Positions 13,502 to 22,103 of a stretch of 26,478 nucleotides of DNA are shown piece after piece. The notes under the pieces were generated by a model. The model did no database searches. It was not told the origin of the DNA and saw nothing but the letters and a program-made list of their open reading frames with translations. The position numbers and the translations under genes were made by a program. The first letter of the stretch is position 1, and the number at the start of each line of letters is the position of its first letter. Where the stretch lies: NCBI GenBank assembly GCA_004554075.1, contig SFOB01000029.1, forward strand, positions 1-26,478, written 5' to 3'. Source of the stretch: Treponema sp. (lineage in GTDB: Bacteria; Spirochaetota; Spirochaetia; Treponematales; Treponemataceae).

Positions 13502-15505
13502 ATGCTTGATCTGGAATCCCTTAGAAAAGAACTTAATCCTCAGCAGTACAGAGCCGTAACCACTACCGAAGGTGCCATTTTGATTATAGCCGGCGCCGGA
13601 AGCGGCAAAACACGTGTAATTACCTTCCGTATTGCCCATATGCTGGATAAGGGAATTCCTCAAAGCTCTATTCTGGCCCTTACTTTTACAAATAAAGCTG
13701 CAAAAGAAATGGCCGACCGTATAAAAACGCTTACAGAAAAGAAACTGCAGAATCTTACGGTTTCTACCTTCCATGCTTTTGGTGTAAAAATTCTCCGTCA
13801 GGATATCGACAAGCTCGGCTGGCGGGAAAACTTTTCTATTTATGATGAAACAGACCGTGTTGCCCTTATCAAAGAGTGCGGCCGCGAACTTAAATTTTCT
13901 CCGGAAGCAATGGATATTTACACAATCGGAAATCTCATTTCAAACATAAAAACCGGCCGCAAAAACTGGGAAACTGCAAACGATATGTATCGTCCTCTTT
14001 ATGAACTTTACCAGGAAGGTCTTAAACTCTATAACGCAGTTGATTTTGATGACTTGATTGTTTTACCAATTAAACTCTTTCGCGAATTCCCTGAGGTGCT
14101 TGCCCGCTACCGTGAACGTTATAAGTATCTTATGGTAGATGAATTTCAGGACACAAGCCATCAGCAGTATGAAATGATGCACCTGCTTGCAGATAAAAAC
14201 GTTGCAGTTGTAGGTGATGACGACCAGTCTATTTATTCCTGGCGTGGTGCAGACTATCAGAATATTGTAAATTTCGAAAAAGATTTTGATGTAACAGAAA
14301 TCCGTCTCGAGCAGAATTATCGTTCTACTGGAACAATTCTCGAGGCCGCAAACGGAGTAATCTCTCACAACACAAACCGCAAGGACAAAAAGCTCTGGAG
14401 CGGTAATGGTGCCGGTAAGCCTATTGAAATCTTCATGCCGGAAAACGAAACAGACGAGGCAGACTTTATTGCTGAATCAATTCTTGGAATTGCAGTTGAA
14501 GAAAAGCGTAAATATGATGATTTTGGCGTTCTTATGCGTGCAAATACCCAGAGCCGTTTTATAGAAGAAGCCTTTTTGCAGAATAATATTCCATATACAA
14601 TGAGCGGTGGTACTTCCTTCTTTGAGCGAAAGGAAATAAAAGATATTATCAGTTATCTTCGTTTAATTTCTAATCATGATGATGATATTAACCTGCTGCG
14701 AATAATTAATACTCCGCGCAGAGGAATAGGCCGTGCTGCAATTCAGATGATGAATGATGCTGCAGAATTAAACGGATGTACTCTCTGGAATGCAATTGAT
14801 TATCTGATTCACGCAGAAGCTTCCCAAGCAAGTGATGTGTTAAAAGAAGATCTTCAGGAGTTTGTTAATCTTATAGAAAGCCAGAGACAAAAACTGCTCA
14901 GCGGACGTGGTCTTGCTAACAAGGTACGACAGATGGTAGAAGATATTAACTACAAAGACCACCTTGTTACAGAGTTCTCTAAATCAGAAAAAGCAGTACG
15001 TTTTAAACTTAAAAATATTGAAGATTTAATCCGCTTTATGGAAATCTGGGAAAACGATCCGGATAACCCTAACCCGAACCTTTATAATTACCTCAACCGT
15101 ATTACCCTTATGAGCCGCGATAATGGCGATGAAGAAGGCGATAAGGGAAAGGTAAATCTCATGACTATTCATGCCTCTAAGGGTCTTGAATTCCCTGTTG
15201 TATTTATTGCCGGAGCCGAAGAAGGCTTGATTCCTCATGCACGTTCTGTAGAAGAAAATGACGGTGATGTTGAAGAAGAGCGCCGCCTCTTTTATGTAGC
15301 AATTACCCGTGCGCGAGACAAACTTTTTATTTCTGCCTGCCGCAAGCGCCGACACCAGCAGATGACTGTTGAAACAGAGCCAAGCCGCTTCCTCGATGAA
15401 ATACCTGCTAATCTTGTAGAATACCACGAGCCAAAACAGATTACCGAGGAAGAAACCGGCCAGATGTTCTCAGATTTTTTAAGCACTCTCAAAGCAAAGA
15501 TGTAG
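13502..15505 (+). CDS. UvrD/Rep/PcrA-family ATP-dependent DNA helicase
   Basis: The 667-residue superfamily 1A 3'-to-5' helicase acts in repair or replication restart. Motifs in order: LNPQQYRAV (Q motif), Walker A GAGSGKT near residue 32, Ia (ALTFTNKAAKEM), Walker B VDEFQDTS near residue 214, III (GDDDQSIYSWRGA), IV (LEQNYRST), V (VNLMTIHASKGLEFPVVF) and VI (EERRLFYVAITRARDKLF). The length is close to Rep and PcrA (about 670-720), and it lacks an extra nuclease domain, so it is not AddA or RecB. The C-terminal tail is short. No ribosome-binding site is visible before the ATG, and a promoter with a 2-nt leader is possible. Choosing between PcrA, Rep and UvrD needs a tree. Confidence 0.92.
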   Translation: MLDLESLRKELNPQQYRAVTTTEGAILIIAGAGSGKTRVITFRIAHMLDKGIPQSSILALTFTNKAAKEMADRIKTLTEKKLQNLTVSTFHAFGVKILRQDIDKLGWRENFSIYDETDRVALIKECGRELKFSPEAMDIYTIGNLISNIKTGRKNWETANDMYRPLYELYQEGLKLYNAVDFDDLIVLPIKLFREFPEVLARYRERYKYLMVDEFQDTSHQQYEMMHLLADKNVAVVGDDDQSIYSWRGADYQNIVNFEKDFDVTEIRLEQNYRSTGTILEAANGVISHNTNRKDKKLWSGNGAGKPIEIFMPENETDEADFIAESILGIAVEEKRKYDDFGVLMRANTQSRFIEEAFLQNNIPYTMSGGTSFFERKEIKDIISYLRLISNHDDDINLLRIINTPRRGIGRAAIQMMNDAAELNGCTLWNAIDYLIHAEASQASDVLKEDLQEFVNLIESQRQKLLSGRGLANKVRQMVEDINYKDHLVTEFSKSEKAVRFKLKNIEDLIRFMEIWENDPDNPNPNLYNYLNRITLMSRDNGDEEGDKGKVNLMTIHASKGLEFPVVFIAGAEEGLIPHARSVEENDGDVEEERRLFYVAITRARDKLFISACRKRRHQQMTVETEPSRFLDEIPANLVEYHEPKQITEEETGQMFSDFLSTLKAKM

Positions 15506-15535
15506 ATTGCGTTTGCTTTTAACTAAAAATCCTTG

Positions 15536-15541
15536 TATAAT
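15536..15541 (+). promoter_or_regulatory. Probable -10 box of the hexokinase gene
   Basis: TATAAT predicts a start near 15548. This is downstream of the in-frame ATG at 15544, so the transcript would use the ATG at 15574, which has CAGGGA at a good distance. Confidence 0.5.
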
Positions 15542-15573
15542 ATATGCAACATAAAAACATACAGGGAATAAAA

Positions 15574-16863
15574 ATGAATAATCAGGTAAGTGCTTTTCTT
15601 TCTGCACATAATTTTGTAAATCATGTTGATGTACTGAGCGTTGCTCAGGCTATCGTTTATGACATGAAAAAAGGCTTGAAAAAAGAGGGCGCTGATCAGG
15701 ACATGATCCGTACTTTCTGTAATCCGCCTGAAAAATCAGCTAAAAATCAGAGTGTAATAGTAATTGATGCGGGTGGAACAAACTTCCGTTCCTGTCTTGT
15801 AACTTTTGACGGTGACGGTGTGCCATCTATTTCCGAAATGGAAAAGACCCGCATGCCAGGCGTTGAAAAAGAACTTTCCCGCAAAGACTTTTTTGAACAG
15901 ATTGCAAATAATCTTGAACATCTTAAAAATAAATCAGACAGAATCGGCTTCTGCTTCTCATATCCTATGGAAATTCAGGAAGATGGAGACGGAATCCTGC
16001 TTGGTTTCTCAAAAGAAGTAAAGGCTCCTGAAGTTGTAGGTTCAAAAATCGGTGAGTGCCTTAAGGAAGCTCTCGCTGCCCACGGCTGGAACAGCATTAA
16101 ACGCATTACTCTTTGTAATGATACTGTTGCGGCTCTGCTTGCCGGTGCTGCCTGCGCAGAAGATGGCGACCGTTATTCTTCTAACATCGGTTTTATTCTT
16201 GGAACCGGTATGAACGCTGCTTACATTCAGCCTGACTGTGACTGCTGCAATATCAAAAAGCAGATTGTTGTATGTGAAAGCGGTAAGTTCCTGCGTGTAA
16301 ATCGTTCTGATTTTGATGTAGACTTTGATAAAACTACCGTAAAACCTGGAACCTTCTTCCTTGAAAAGCTCTGTTCTGGTGCTTATCTTGGCCCTGTTTC
16401 ATGGTTTGCCCTTAAGGCTGCAGCTAAGGACGGTCTTTTCACAGGAAAAACTGCTGCTGCAATCAACGGACTTGAAACTCTTACACTCATCGAAATGGAT
16501 AAGTTCCTTCATCATCCTTATAATAAAGACTGTGTACTCGGCAAAATTGCCTGCGAAACTGCAAGTGATGAGGATGTAGATAAAATGTTCCAGATTCTCG
16601 ATGCAATTGCAGAGCGTTCTGCCCGTTATTCTGCTGCAATCCTTACTGCCTGCGCTATTAAAACAGGAGAGGGCAAGAATGCTGCAAAGCCAATCTGCAT
16701 TTTGTGTGACGGAACTACCTTCTTCAAGACATATAAGGTTCGTGAACGTGTTTACGGTTATCTTGATGAAGTACTTACACGACAGCTTGGAATCTACTGG
16801 AATATCGTATCTTGTGATAATGATATTACTTTGGGTGCAGCTATTTCTGGACTTATTGATTAA
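15574..16863 (+). CDS. hxk: Hexokinase
   Basis: Phosphorylates glucose (and probably other hexoses) with ATP at the entry of glycolysis. The 429-residue protein has the actin-like fold of the eukaryote-type hexokinase family: phosphate-1 motif VIVIDAGGTNFRSCLV near residue 52, sugar-binding FSYPMEI, the CNDTVAALLAG stretch with the catalytic Asp near 176, phosphate-2 GFILGTGMNAAYI, and adenosine-motif residues near CILCDGTTFFKT. This family is found in treponemes, while most bacteria use glucokinase. I start at 15574, not at the in-frame ATG 10 codons earlier, because CAGGGA and the predicted transcript start favour it. The gene is single and flanked by its own promoter and a palindrome. Confidence 0.88.
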   Translation: MNNQVSAFLSAHNFVNHVDVLSVAQAIVYDMKKGLKKEGADQDMIRTFCNPPEKSAKNQSVIVIDAGGTNFRSCLVTFDGDGVPSISEMEKTRMPGVEKELSRKDFFEQIANNLEHLKNKSDRIGFCFSYPMEIQEDGDGILLGFSKEVKAPEVVGSKIGECLKEALAAHGWNSIKRITLCNDTVAALLAGAACAEDGDRYSSNIGFILGTGMNAAYIQPDCDCCNIKKQIVVCESGKFLRVNRSDFDVDFDKTTVKPGTFFLEKLCSGAYLGPVSWFALKAAAKDGLFTGKTAAAINGLETLTLIEMDKFLHHPYNKDCVLGKIACETASDEDVDKMFQILDAIAERSARYSAAILTACAIKTGEGKNAAKPICILCDGTTFFKTYKVRERVYGYLDEVLTRQLGIYWNIVSCDNDITLGAAISGLID

Positions 16864-16865
16864 AG

Positions 16866-16891
16866 ATTATCGGGCTTGGCCCGATAATGAC
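16866..16891. repeat. GTCAT-headed palindromic repeat after hexokinase
   Basis: A perfect 10-bp stem attatcgggc (16866-16875) / gcccgataat (16879-16888) with a 3-nt loop lies two bases after the hexokinase stop codon. On the minus strand it begins GTCAT. It is followed by a weak T-run (16897-16902) and may help termination. Confidence 0.65.
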
Positions 16892-16914
16892 AGTATATTT
16901 TTAGAGGGGGAAAT

Positions 16915-17544
16915 ATGTCTTTCAAAAAGTCATTAGGCAAAACTTTTGTTCTATTAATAATCATTCTCATTCTTTTAGCTGGCGGACTTTTGTGGTTTGA
17001 CCATCTTGGTGTTGTACACGTAAAGTCGCTTTTTTCACCTGCCTATAAGATTTTGAAAAAAGACCCTCAAACTTCTTCAACTGCTACTCAATCACGCCCC
17101 CTCGTAGCAAATCTTGATGAAGACAGACTCAGAAAGCAGCGCGAAGCACTGGATATCTTTAAAGAAGAGCTGGATAAGCGCGAAACTGACATTGAAGCTG
17201 CAGAAAAGCAGAATGAACAGGTAAGTGCAGAGCTTGCTGAGCGTGAAAAAAATCAGGAAGAAAGAGAAAAAACATTTAACCTCAAAGTAAAAAAATACGA
17301 TGATAAGAATATAAACGTTGAACAGATTGCTAAAAATCTGAATGGCATGAGGCCTGAATCAGCGGTTGCTATTCTTGTTGCGATGGATGATCAGACAGTA
17401 ATTGACGTCCTTCGTAAAGTCGAAGAGATTGCGGCCGAAGAAGGTTCCTCGTCTATGGGTTCATACTGGCTTTCTTTAATGCCGTCTGACCGGGCTGCAG
17501 AAATACAGCGGAAGATGATAAGTAAACCAGAGTCCCTCGACTAA
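16915..17544 (+). CDS. flbB: FlbB-like flagellar protein (membrane anchor, coiled coil, MotE/MgtE-N-like domain)
   Basis: The 209-residue protein has one N-terminal membrane helix (about residues 10-28), a charged coiled coil (about 68-130, with many Glu/Lys/Arg/Gln), and a C-terminal helical domain (about 138-205) resembling the MotE/MgtE N-terminal fold (MRPESAVAILVAMDDQTVID, then LMPSDRAAEIQRKM). In spirochaetes FlbB is a periplasmic collar protein needed for motor assembly, encoded before fliK (flbC), flgD and flgE. The same order here supports the name. AGAGGGGGAA precedes the ATG at 16915. The upstream fliF-fliJ genes are absent, with hexokinase in their place, so the block appears detached from the larger operon. 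Confidence 0.75.
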   Translation: MSFKKSLGKTFVLLIIILILLAGGLLWFDHLGVVHVKSLFSPAYKILKKDPQTSSTATQSRPLVANLDEDRLRKQREALDIFKEELDKRETDIEAAEKQNEQVSAELAEREKNQEEREKTFNLKVKKYDDKNINVEQIAKNLNGMRPESAVAILVAMDDQTVIDVLRKVEEIAAEEGSSSMGSYWLSLMPSDRAAEIQRKMISKPESLD

Positions 17545-17554
17545 CATTCAGAAA

Positions 17555-17589
17555 TGGCAAATCTTCAACGCTATTAAGGAGATTTGCCA
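17555..17589 (+). promoter_or_regulatory. Hairpin enclosing the fliK ribosome-binding site
   Basis: A perfect 10-bp inverted repeat tggcaaatct (17555-17564) / agatttgcca (17580-17589) has a 15-nt loop. The Shine-Dalgarno AAGGAG (17576-17581) spans the loop and the start of the right arm, and the GTG start follows two bases after the stem. Folding could limit fliK translation or couple it to the ribosome finishing flbB 11 bases upstream. Confidence 0.6.
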
Positions 17590-17590
17590 A

Positions 17591-18991
17591 GTGTCATATC
17601 AGGCAATCACAGATATCATCGTAAATCAGTCTCAAGTACAGGATTTCCAGTTATCTGCTGCAGTAAAAGATTCTCCAAATTCAAGTCCTTCGGTTTCTTT
17701 CGCGGATTTTCTTGCGTCATATAATACTCAGGAAAACAAGAGCGAAATTCAGAAACCAGCAGAAGCAGAGAATGTAAATGCTTCTGAAAAGACTGTAAAA
17801 ACGGAGAAGGCTTCGGAAAATCAGGTTGAAAAAGAAAAGCCTGTTGAAGAAGTTTCTGAAAAAGCAGTAGAAAAGAAAGATTCTAAAGATTCTGAAAATA
17901 AAATTGATGATAAAAATGAAAAGGCTGACAAGCTTGCAGTAAAAGACGAAAAAAATCCTCAGATTAAAGATAAGCTTGAGGAAACTGAAGCTGCAAAAAA
18001 AGCCGGTAAAGATGTAAAAGATTCTAAGAAAGACAAGAAACTTACTGACAAAGATTTTTCTCGTCTCAATGAAATTGTTGAAAAAACAGATTCTGAGAAT
18101 GAAGGATCAGAACTTCTTGCAGCCAGCCAGAATCTTTCAAAAAATGATGAAAAGCTTACTGTAAAGCTTGATGAAGAAAATGATGCTGAACTTAAAATTT
18201 CAGCAGATTCATCAGCACAGCTTACAATAAATGATCTTTCTTCTGCTAATGAAGAATCAAATGATTCTTTTGAATTTGATTTTTCTGGCGACGAAAACAA
18301 AAGTAAAAATCAGTTTACTCTTGATAAAGATGGAAAAATCAAGGTTGAAGATCTCCGCACAAAGGTAGAAGAAAAATCAGAACCTGCAGATCCAAAGAAA
18401 TCTCTTGTAAAGACCAGCGAGATAAAACTAACTAACGAAAGTACAGCTGTGATGAGCGTTGAGCTTAATCCGAATGCAGAAGCTGATGTTCTTTCTTTGA
18501 ACACACAGACTGCTGCAAGCAACGGTTCTAACTTCCAGGCTATGCTTTCAAATCAGCTTAGTAATGTTGCACCTGAGTTTGTAAAAGCCGGTAACCTGGT
18601 ACTTAAAGATAATAATCAGGGAACAATTAATCTTATTCTGCATCCGGATGATCTTGGTAATGTAAAGATTCATTTGTCTCTCGATGGTAAAACTTTAAGC
18701 GGTCATATTACTGTTGCAACTAAAGAAGCTCTGCAGGTATTTAAAGATAATGCAGAAACTTTGCGCGAAGCATTCATAAAGAATGGTTTTGATGCTGCAA
18801 GTTTTGATGTTGCAATGAATAACGGCGGCTCATTCAGTCAGAATATGAGTTTTGCCGGACAGGACGAAACTGCAAGTTTGTTTGCAAAACGTGCATACGG
18901 AAATTCAGCGGGAGGGCTCAGCGAAGAGCTGGATGATATCTTTGAAAATATTGAAGATATCTCGAATTATTCTGTAAACATCGTTGCGTAA
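17591..18991 (+). CDS. fliK: Flagellar hook-length control protein FliK
   Basis: FliK measures hook length and switches export specificity. The 466-residue protein has a short N-terminal segment, a very charged, low-complexity middle (about residues 45-320, dominated by Lys, Glu, Asp and Ser) suited to an extended ruler, and a C-terminal Flg_hook domain at about 350-420 (LILHPDDLGNVKIHLSLDG, then GHITVATKEALQVFKDN and LREAFIKNGFD). It starts at GTG 17591 with AAGGAG 9 bases upstream inside a hairpin. It sits between flbB and flgD, as in spirochaete flagellar operons where it was first named flbC. Sequence outside the C-terminal domain is poorly conserved in this family, so the assignment rests on that domain and on context. 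Confidence 0.88.
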   Translation: MSYQAITDIIVNQSQVQDFQLSAAVKDSPNSSPSVSFADFLASYNTQENKSEIQKPAEAENVNASEKTVKTEKASENQVEKEKPVEEVSEKAVEKKDSKDSENKIDDKNEKADKLAVKDEKNPQIKDKLEETEAAKKAGKDVKDSKKDKKLTDKDFSRLNEIVEKTDSENEGSELLAASQNLSKNDEKLTVKLDEENDAELKISADSSAQLTINDLSSANEESNDSFEFDFSGDENKSKNQFTLDKDGKIKVEDLRTKVEEKSEPADPKKSLVKTSEIKLTNESTAVMSVELNPNAEADVLSLNTQTAASNGSNFQAMLSNQLSNVAPEFVKAGNLVLKDNNQGTINLILHPDDLGNVKIHLSLDGKTLSGHITVATKEALQVFKDNAETLREAFIKNGFDAASFDVAMNNGGSFSQNMSFAGQDETASLFAKRAYGNSAGGLSEELDDIFENIEDISNYSVNIVA

Positions 18992-19011
18992 ACTGACGAT
19001 ATTTGGAAAGG

Positions 19012-19034
19012 ATTGTCCAGAAAGCCTGGATGAC
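19012..19034. repeat. GTCAT-headed palindromic repeat between fliK and flgD
   Basis: The perfect 5-bp stem tccag (19016-19020) / ctgga (19026-19030) has a 5-nt loop, and on the minus strand GTCAT leads into it. It sits about 20 bases after the fliK stop codon. The rest of the 18992-19104 gap shows no gene; GAGGAG at 19097-19102 serves flgD. Confidence 0.5.
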
Positions 19035-19107
19035 AAAAGTTGGTGTTCGGTTTCTGCGGGAGGGCAGTTATCGAAATATTAAAAAATGTGATGCTTGAGG
19101 AGAAATG

Positions 19108-19569
19108 ATGGAGCTACTTAACACACAAAACAACATTAACACTCAGATGAGTGCAAGCGAAAAGTTTGCCGTAGAAAATGCGGTAAACAACTATAACAAA
19201 ACGCTTGTCGTAGAGGGAAGACAAACTTCCCATGAATTAGGAAAGGATGATTTTCTGAAGCTGCTTATTACCCAGCTGCAGAACCAGGATCCAACAAGCC
19301 CTATGGAAAATACAGAGTTTATTTCCCAGATGGCTCAGTTTTCTTCACTGGAACAGATGACAAATATGAGTTCATCCTTTTCAAAGATGGCAGCTTTTAT
19401 AAACAGCTCAGAGGCTGCTGCCACACTTGGTAAAACAGTTGAACTGGATATTGGTGATGCTAACGTTCAGGGAGTTGTGGAAGGTGCAACACGCGGGGAA
19501 AATCCACAGATTCTTGTAAACGGTATGTATTACAGCATGGATAAAATAAGAGCGATTTACGCTGACTAA
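19108..19569 (+). CDS. flgD: Flagellar hook assembly (capping) protein FlgD
   Basis: FlgD caps the growing hook and places FlgE subunits. The 153-residue protein shows the conserved N-terminal signature LGKDDFLKLLITQLQNQDPT and SPMENTEFISQMAQFSSLEQ (about residues 45-85), then a short C-terminal beta region with TLGKTVELD. It is shorter than the enterobacterial protein (about 230), as it lacks most of the tudor/FNIII-like extension; the short form is common in spirochaetes. Two adjacent ATGs exist (19105, 19108). The second has the better spacing from GAGGAG (5 bases), so I chose it. flgE begins 26 bases after the stop codon. Confidence 0.92.
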   Translation: MELLNTQNNINTQMSASEKFAVENAVNNYNKTLVVEGRQTSHELGKDDFLKLLITQLQNQDPTSPMENTEFISQMAQFSSLEQMTNMSSSFSKMAAFINSSEAAATLGKTVELDIGDANVQGVVEGATRGENPQILVNGMYYSMDKIRAIYAD

Positions 19570-19595
19570 TCGGGTAGGAAGGAAGGATTTAGCAT

Positions 19596-20987
19596 ATGAT
19601 GAGATCACTTTATTCTGGAGTTTCAGGACTTCAGAATCACCAGACACGAATGGATGTAATTGGTAACAACATTTCAAACGTAAACACAAACGGTTTTAAA
19701 CGAGGCCGTGTTAACTTCCAGGATATGATAAGCCAGCAGATGTCGGGAGCTGCAAAGCCTACTGACGAACTTGGTGGTGTAAACCCTAAGGAAGTTGGTC
19801 TTGGTATGACAATTGCATCAATTGATAATGTATTTACACAGGGTAACCTTCAGTCTACCGGTGTTTCTACCGATCTTGCAATTCAGGGTAACGGATTCTT
19901 CCTCCTTAAGAGTGGAGAAGAATCATTCTATACAAGAAACGGTGCTTTTGGACTTGACCGCGATGGAACTTTAGTAAATCCTGCTAACGGTATGCGCGTT
20001 CAGGGATGGATGGCAGAAGAAGTAAACGGACAGATGCTTGTTTCTACTGCTGCAACTCCAGAAGACCTGATTATTCCTGTAGGTTCTAAGGATCCTGCTA
20101 AGGAAACAACAAATGTAAACTTTGCCTGCAACTTGAATAAGAACACTCCTGAGATTATGGAAGGTGCAAGTGCAGAAGATATTTATAAAGGAACATGGGG
20201 AACAGAGCAGAAGATTTACGACAGCTTTGGTAACGAGCATATGCTTTCTGTTTCATTCCAGAGAGTTCCAGGAAATCCTAACCAGTGGCGTGCTTCTGTA
20301 CAGATTGATCCTGACAATGCTGAGTTCACAAGAACTCGTGTTGGATTGCAGACAACTGATGGTATGGAAGATTACTTCCTTGTAAACTTTGATAACTTTG
20401 GTGCTCTTGAATCTGTAACTGATTCTTCAGGAAGACTTTCAAACACAGAAGGACAGGTTGTAATTCAGACTTCATTCTTTGTTTCAGATTCTAATCTTGA
20501 TGAAGATGGAAATCCACGTCGCCAGACTTTGAACATCAATCTTGGTACAATCGGTTCTTTCAAGGACACAATTACACAGTCTGCTTCTAAGTCTACAACT
20601 AAGGCTTTCTACCAGGACGGATATACAATGGGTTATCTTGATAACTTCAAGATTGACTCAAGCGGAATCATCACTGGTGTATATTCAAATGGTACAAACC
20701 GCACAATCGGTCAGATTGCACTTGCAAGCTTTGCCAACGACCGCGGTCTTGAAAAAGCCGGAGATAATACTTACGTAGAGTCTAACAACTCTGGCATGGC
20801 CCGTATTGGTGAGTCTGGAGTTGCAGGAAAGGGTACTTTGATGGCCGGTGCTTTGGAAATGTCAAACGTTGACCTTTCTGAACAGATGGTTGATATGATT
20901 GTAACACAGCGCGGATTCCAGTCTAACGCAAAGACAATTACAACAGCAGACACACTGCTTGAAACAGTATTGAGCTTGAAGCGATAA
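19596..20987 (+). CDS. flgE: Flagellar hook protein FlgE
   Basis: FlgE builds the universal joint of the periplasmic flagellum. The 463-residue protein has the N-terminal D0 motif SLYSGVSGLQNHQTRMDVIG, the NNISNVNTNGFK box, the central D1/D2 region, and the C-terminal helix DLSEQMVDMIVTQRGFQSNA. Counting from the first ATG, Lys165 lies in GSKDPAK and Cys178 in VNFACNLNK, followed by Asn179. Lys165 and Cys178 are the positions of the lysinoalanine cross-link described for Treponema denticola FlgE. This hook is therefore expected to be covalently cross-linked. AAGGA precedes the ATG, and a strong terminator at 21021-21060 ends the block. Confidence 0.95.
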   Translation: MMRSLYSGVSGLQNHQTRMDVIGNNISNVNTNGFKRGRVNFQDMISQQMSGAAKPTDELGGVNPKEVGLGMTIASIDNVFTQGNLQSTGVSTDLAIQGNGFFLLKSGEESFYTRNGAFGLDRDGTLVNPANGMRVQGWMAEEVNGQMLVSTAATPEDLIIPVGSKDPAKETTNVNFACNLNKNTPEIMEGASAEDIYKGTWGTEQKIYDSFGNEHMLSVSFQRVPGNPNQWRASVQIDPDNAEFTRTRVGLQTTDGMEDYFLVNFDNFGALESVTDSSGRLSNTEGQVVIQTSFFVSDSNLDEDGNPRRQTLNINLGTIGSFKDTITQSASKSTTKAFYQDGYTMGYLDNFKIDSSGIITGVYSNGTNRTIGQIALASFANDRGLEKAGDNTYVESNNSGMARIGESGVAGKGTLMAGALEMSNVDLSEQMVDMIVTQRGFQSNAKTITTADTLLETVLSLKR

Positions 20988-21020
20988 GCTGAATAAAATA
21001 CTTAATTAAGAAATTATTTA

Positions 21021-21060
21021 GCTCCAGGCGGTAATCCATCAACCACCTGGGGCTTTTTTT
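21021..21060 (+). terminator. Rho-independent terminator after flgE
   Basis: The stem gctccagg-c-ggt / acc-a-cctggggc (21021-21053; one mismatch and one G-T pair) is followed by T8. It closes the flagellar block. Confidence 0.9.
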
Positions 21061-21080
21061 TAAAAGAAAAGCAAATCATT

Positions 21081-21989
21081 TTATTGTTGTTTATGGTACG
21101 GCTCTAAAATTTCAATTAGTCTTTGTTTCTTAAAAAGAACAGCATAATTGTAGGCGCTCATGCCCATCATATCTTTTACGTCGGGGTCGGCTCCATTTTC
21201 GGCCAGGAGTTTTACAAGAGATTCGCGGTTTGCACCAACGGCAAGAATCAGATTGTTCTGGCCTTCCTTATTGATTGTATTAAGGTCTGCGCCTTTTGAA
21301 ATTAAATACTTTGTAATTTTTTCATTTCCACGCCATACTGCATCCATAACGGCAGTATAACCACGGTCTTCAGAAACAGAATTAAGTTCTGCACCAAGGT
21401 CCAGCATCATCTCAACAAATTCAAAATTATCATTTCTGCAGGCAATGTTCAGCATAGGGGTGCCGGTATCATCACGGGCATTAATGCTCATGCCGGCTTC
21501 AAGGAATTCATGAACAATATCCGGTTTATTCTTTGCAATATAAGTGCCAAAACAGTCAGCTGTGTATGGAATTCCACGATCAAGAAGCTTTTTCTTTGCC
21601 AGACGCATACTTGCATCATCTGAAATCTTGTTATAGTGAGAAGACAGCTGATCAAAAAAATCATCAGCTGATTTACAGCCAATTCCTATGTTCTTACCAA
21701 AAATAGGATCTTCAAAAAGAAGTTTGATATTGGTTACAACAGGAACAGATTCAGCAGCAAAAAATCCGAAAATTGTGGAAAGACCAGCGCCAAGCGGTGC
21801 ATCAATTTCAGCTTCTTTTTCTGCATATATAAGGCAGGCTGCCAGATCTTTCATGCTTTTTTTATTCTCCTTAATATCCTTAAGGGTAAGAGGAGAGGTT
21901 AGAATTTTATCTTTTTTATTATTAGTGCTTAGAAAATCAGCACATTTAGTTTCGATAGTTTTATCGTCAGTAATTATAAGCCATTTCAT
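21081..21989 (-). CDS. Ankyrin-repeat protein with unrecognised N-terminal domain
   Basis: The 302-residue cytoplasmic protein has no signal peptide or membrane helix. Residues 1-130 form a globular domain (start MKWLIITDDKTIETKCADFL) whose alternating hydrophobic pattern resembles an alpha/beta receiver-like fold, but I see no phosphorylation motif. From about residue 145 to 300 there are four or five ankyrin repeats, e.g. DDTGTPMLNIACRNDNFEFV, RGYTAVMDAVWRGNEKITKY and KEGQNNLILAVGANRESLVK. Each has the GADLN/GADPD-type turn. Ankyrin repeats bind protein partners. The predicted transcript start at 21992 leaves only a 3-nt leader. The gene is divergent from a GHKL-type ATPase gene, so a functional link is possible but unproven. 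Confidence 0.8.
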   Translation of the reverse strand: MKWLIITDDKTIETKCADFLSTNNKKDKILTSPLTLKDIKENKKSMKDLAACLIYAEKEAEIDAPLGAGLSTIFGFFAAESVPVVTNIKLLFEDPIFGKNIGIGCKSADDFFDQLSSHYNKISDDASMRLAKKKLLDRGIPYTADCFGTYIAKNKPDIVHEFLEAGMSINARDDTGTPMLNIACRNDNFEFVEMMLDLGAELNSVSEDRGYTAVMDAVWRGNEKITKYLISKGADLNTINKEGQNNLILAVGANRESLVKLLAENGADPDVKDMMGMSAYNYAVLFKKQRLIEILEPYHKQQ

Positions 21990-21998
21990 TGTTATTCT

Positions 21999-22027
21999 AT
22001 TATAAGGTACGATATGACATTTAACAA
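21999..22027 (-). promoter_or_regulatory. Promoter of the ankyrin gene giving a 3-nt leader
   Basis: On the minus strand TTGTTA (22027-22022), a 17-bp spacer and a perfect TATAAT (22004-21999) predict a start at 21992. The ATG begins at 21989. Confidence 0.65.
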
Positions 22028-22074
22028 GAAAAATGATTTCAGCTTATAACAAAGCATTTATTTTATTTTTTTCT

Positions 22075-22103
22075 TTTACAATAAAGTATTTTTATTCTAT
22101 AAT
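22075..22103 (+). promoter_or_regulatory. Promoter of the GHKL ATPase gene giving a leaderless transcript
   Basis: TTTACA (22075-22080), a 17-bp spacer and a perfect TATAAT (22098-22103) predict a start at about 22110. In-frame ATGs lie at 22108 and 22111. Confidence 0.7.

Noticed and set aside
15544..15573. Upstream ATG for hexokinase
   Set aside because: It lies before the predicted transcript start and has no ribosome site, whereas the ATG at 15574 has CAGGGA.
17959..18522. Minus-strand frames inside fliK, rich in Ser and Phe
   Set aside because: They mirror the Lys/Glu/Asp-rich fliK coding strand and are shadows of it.
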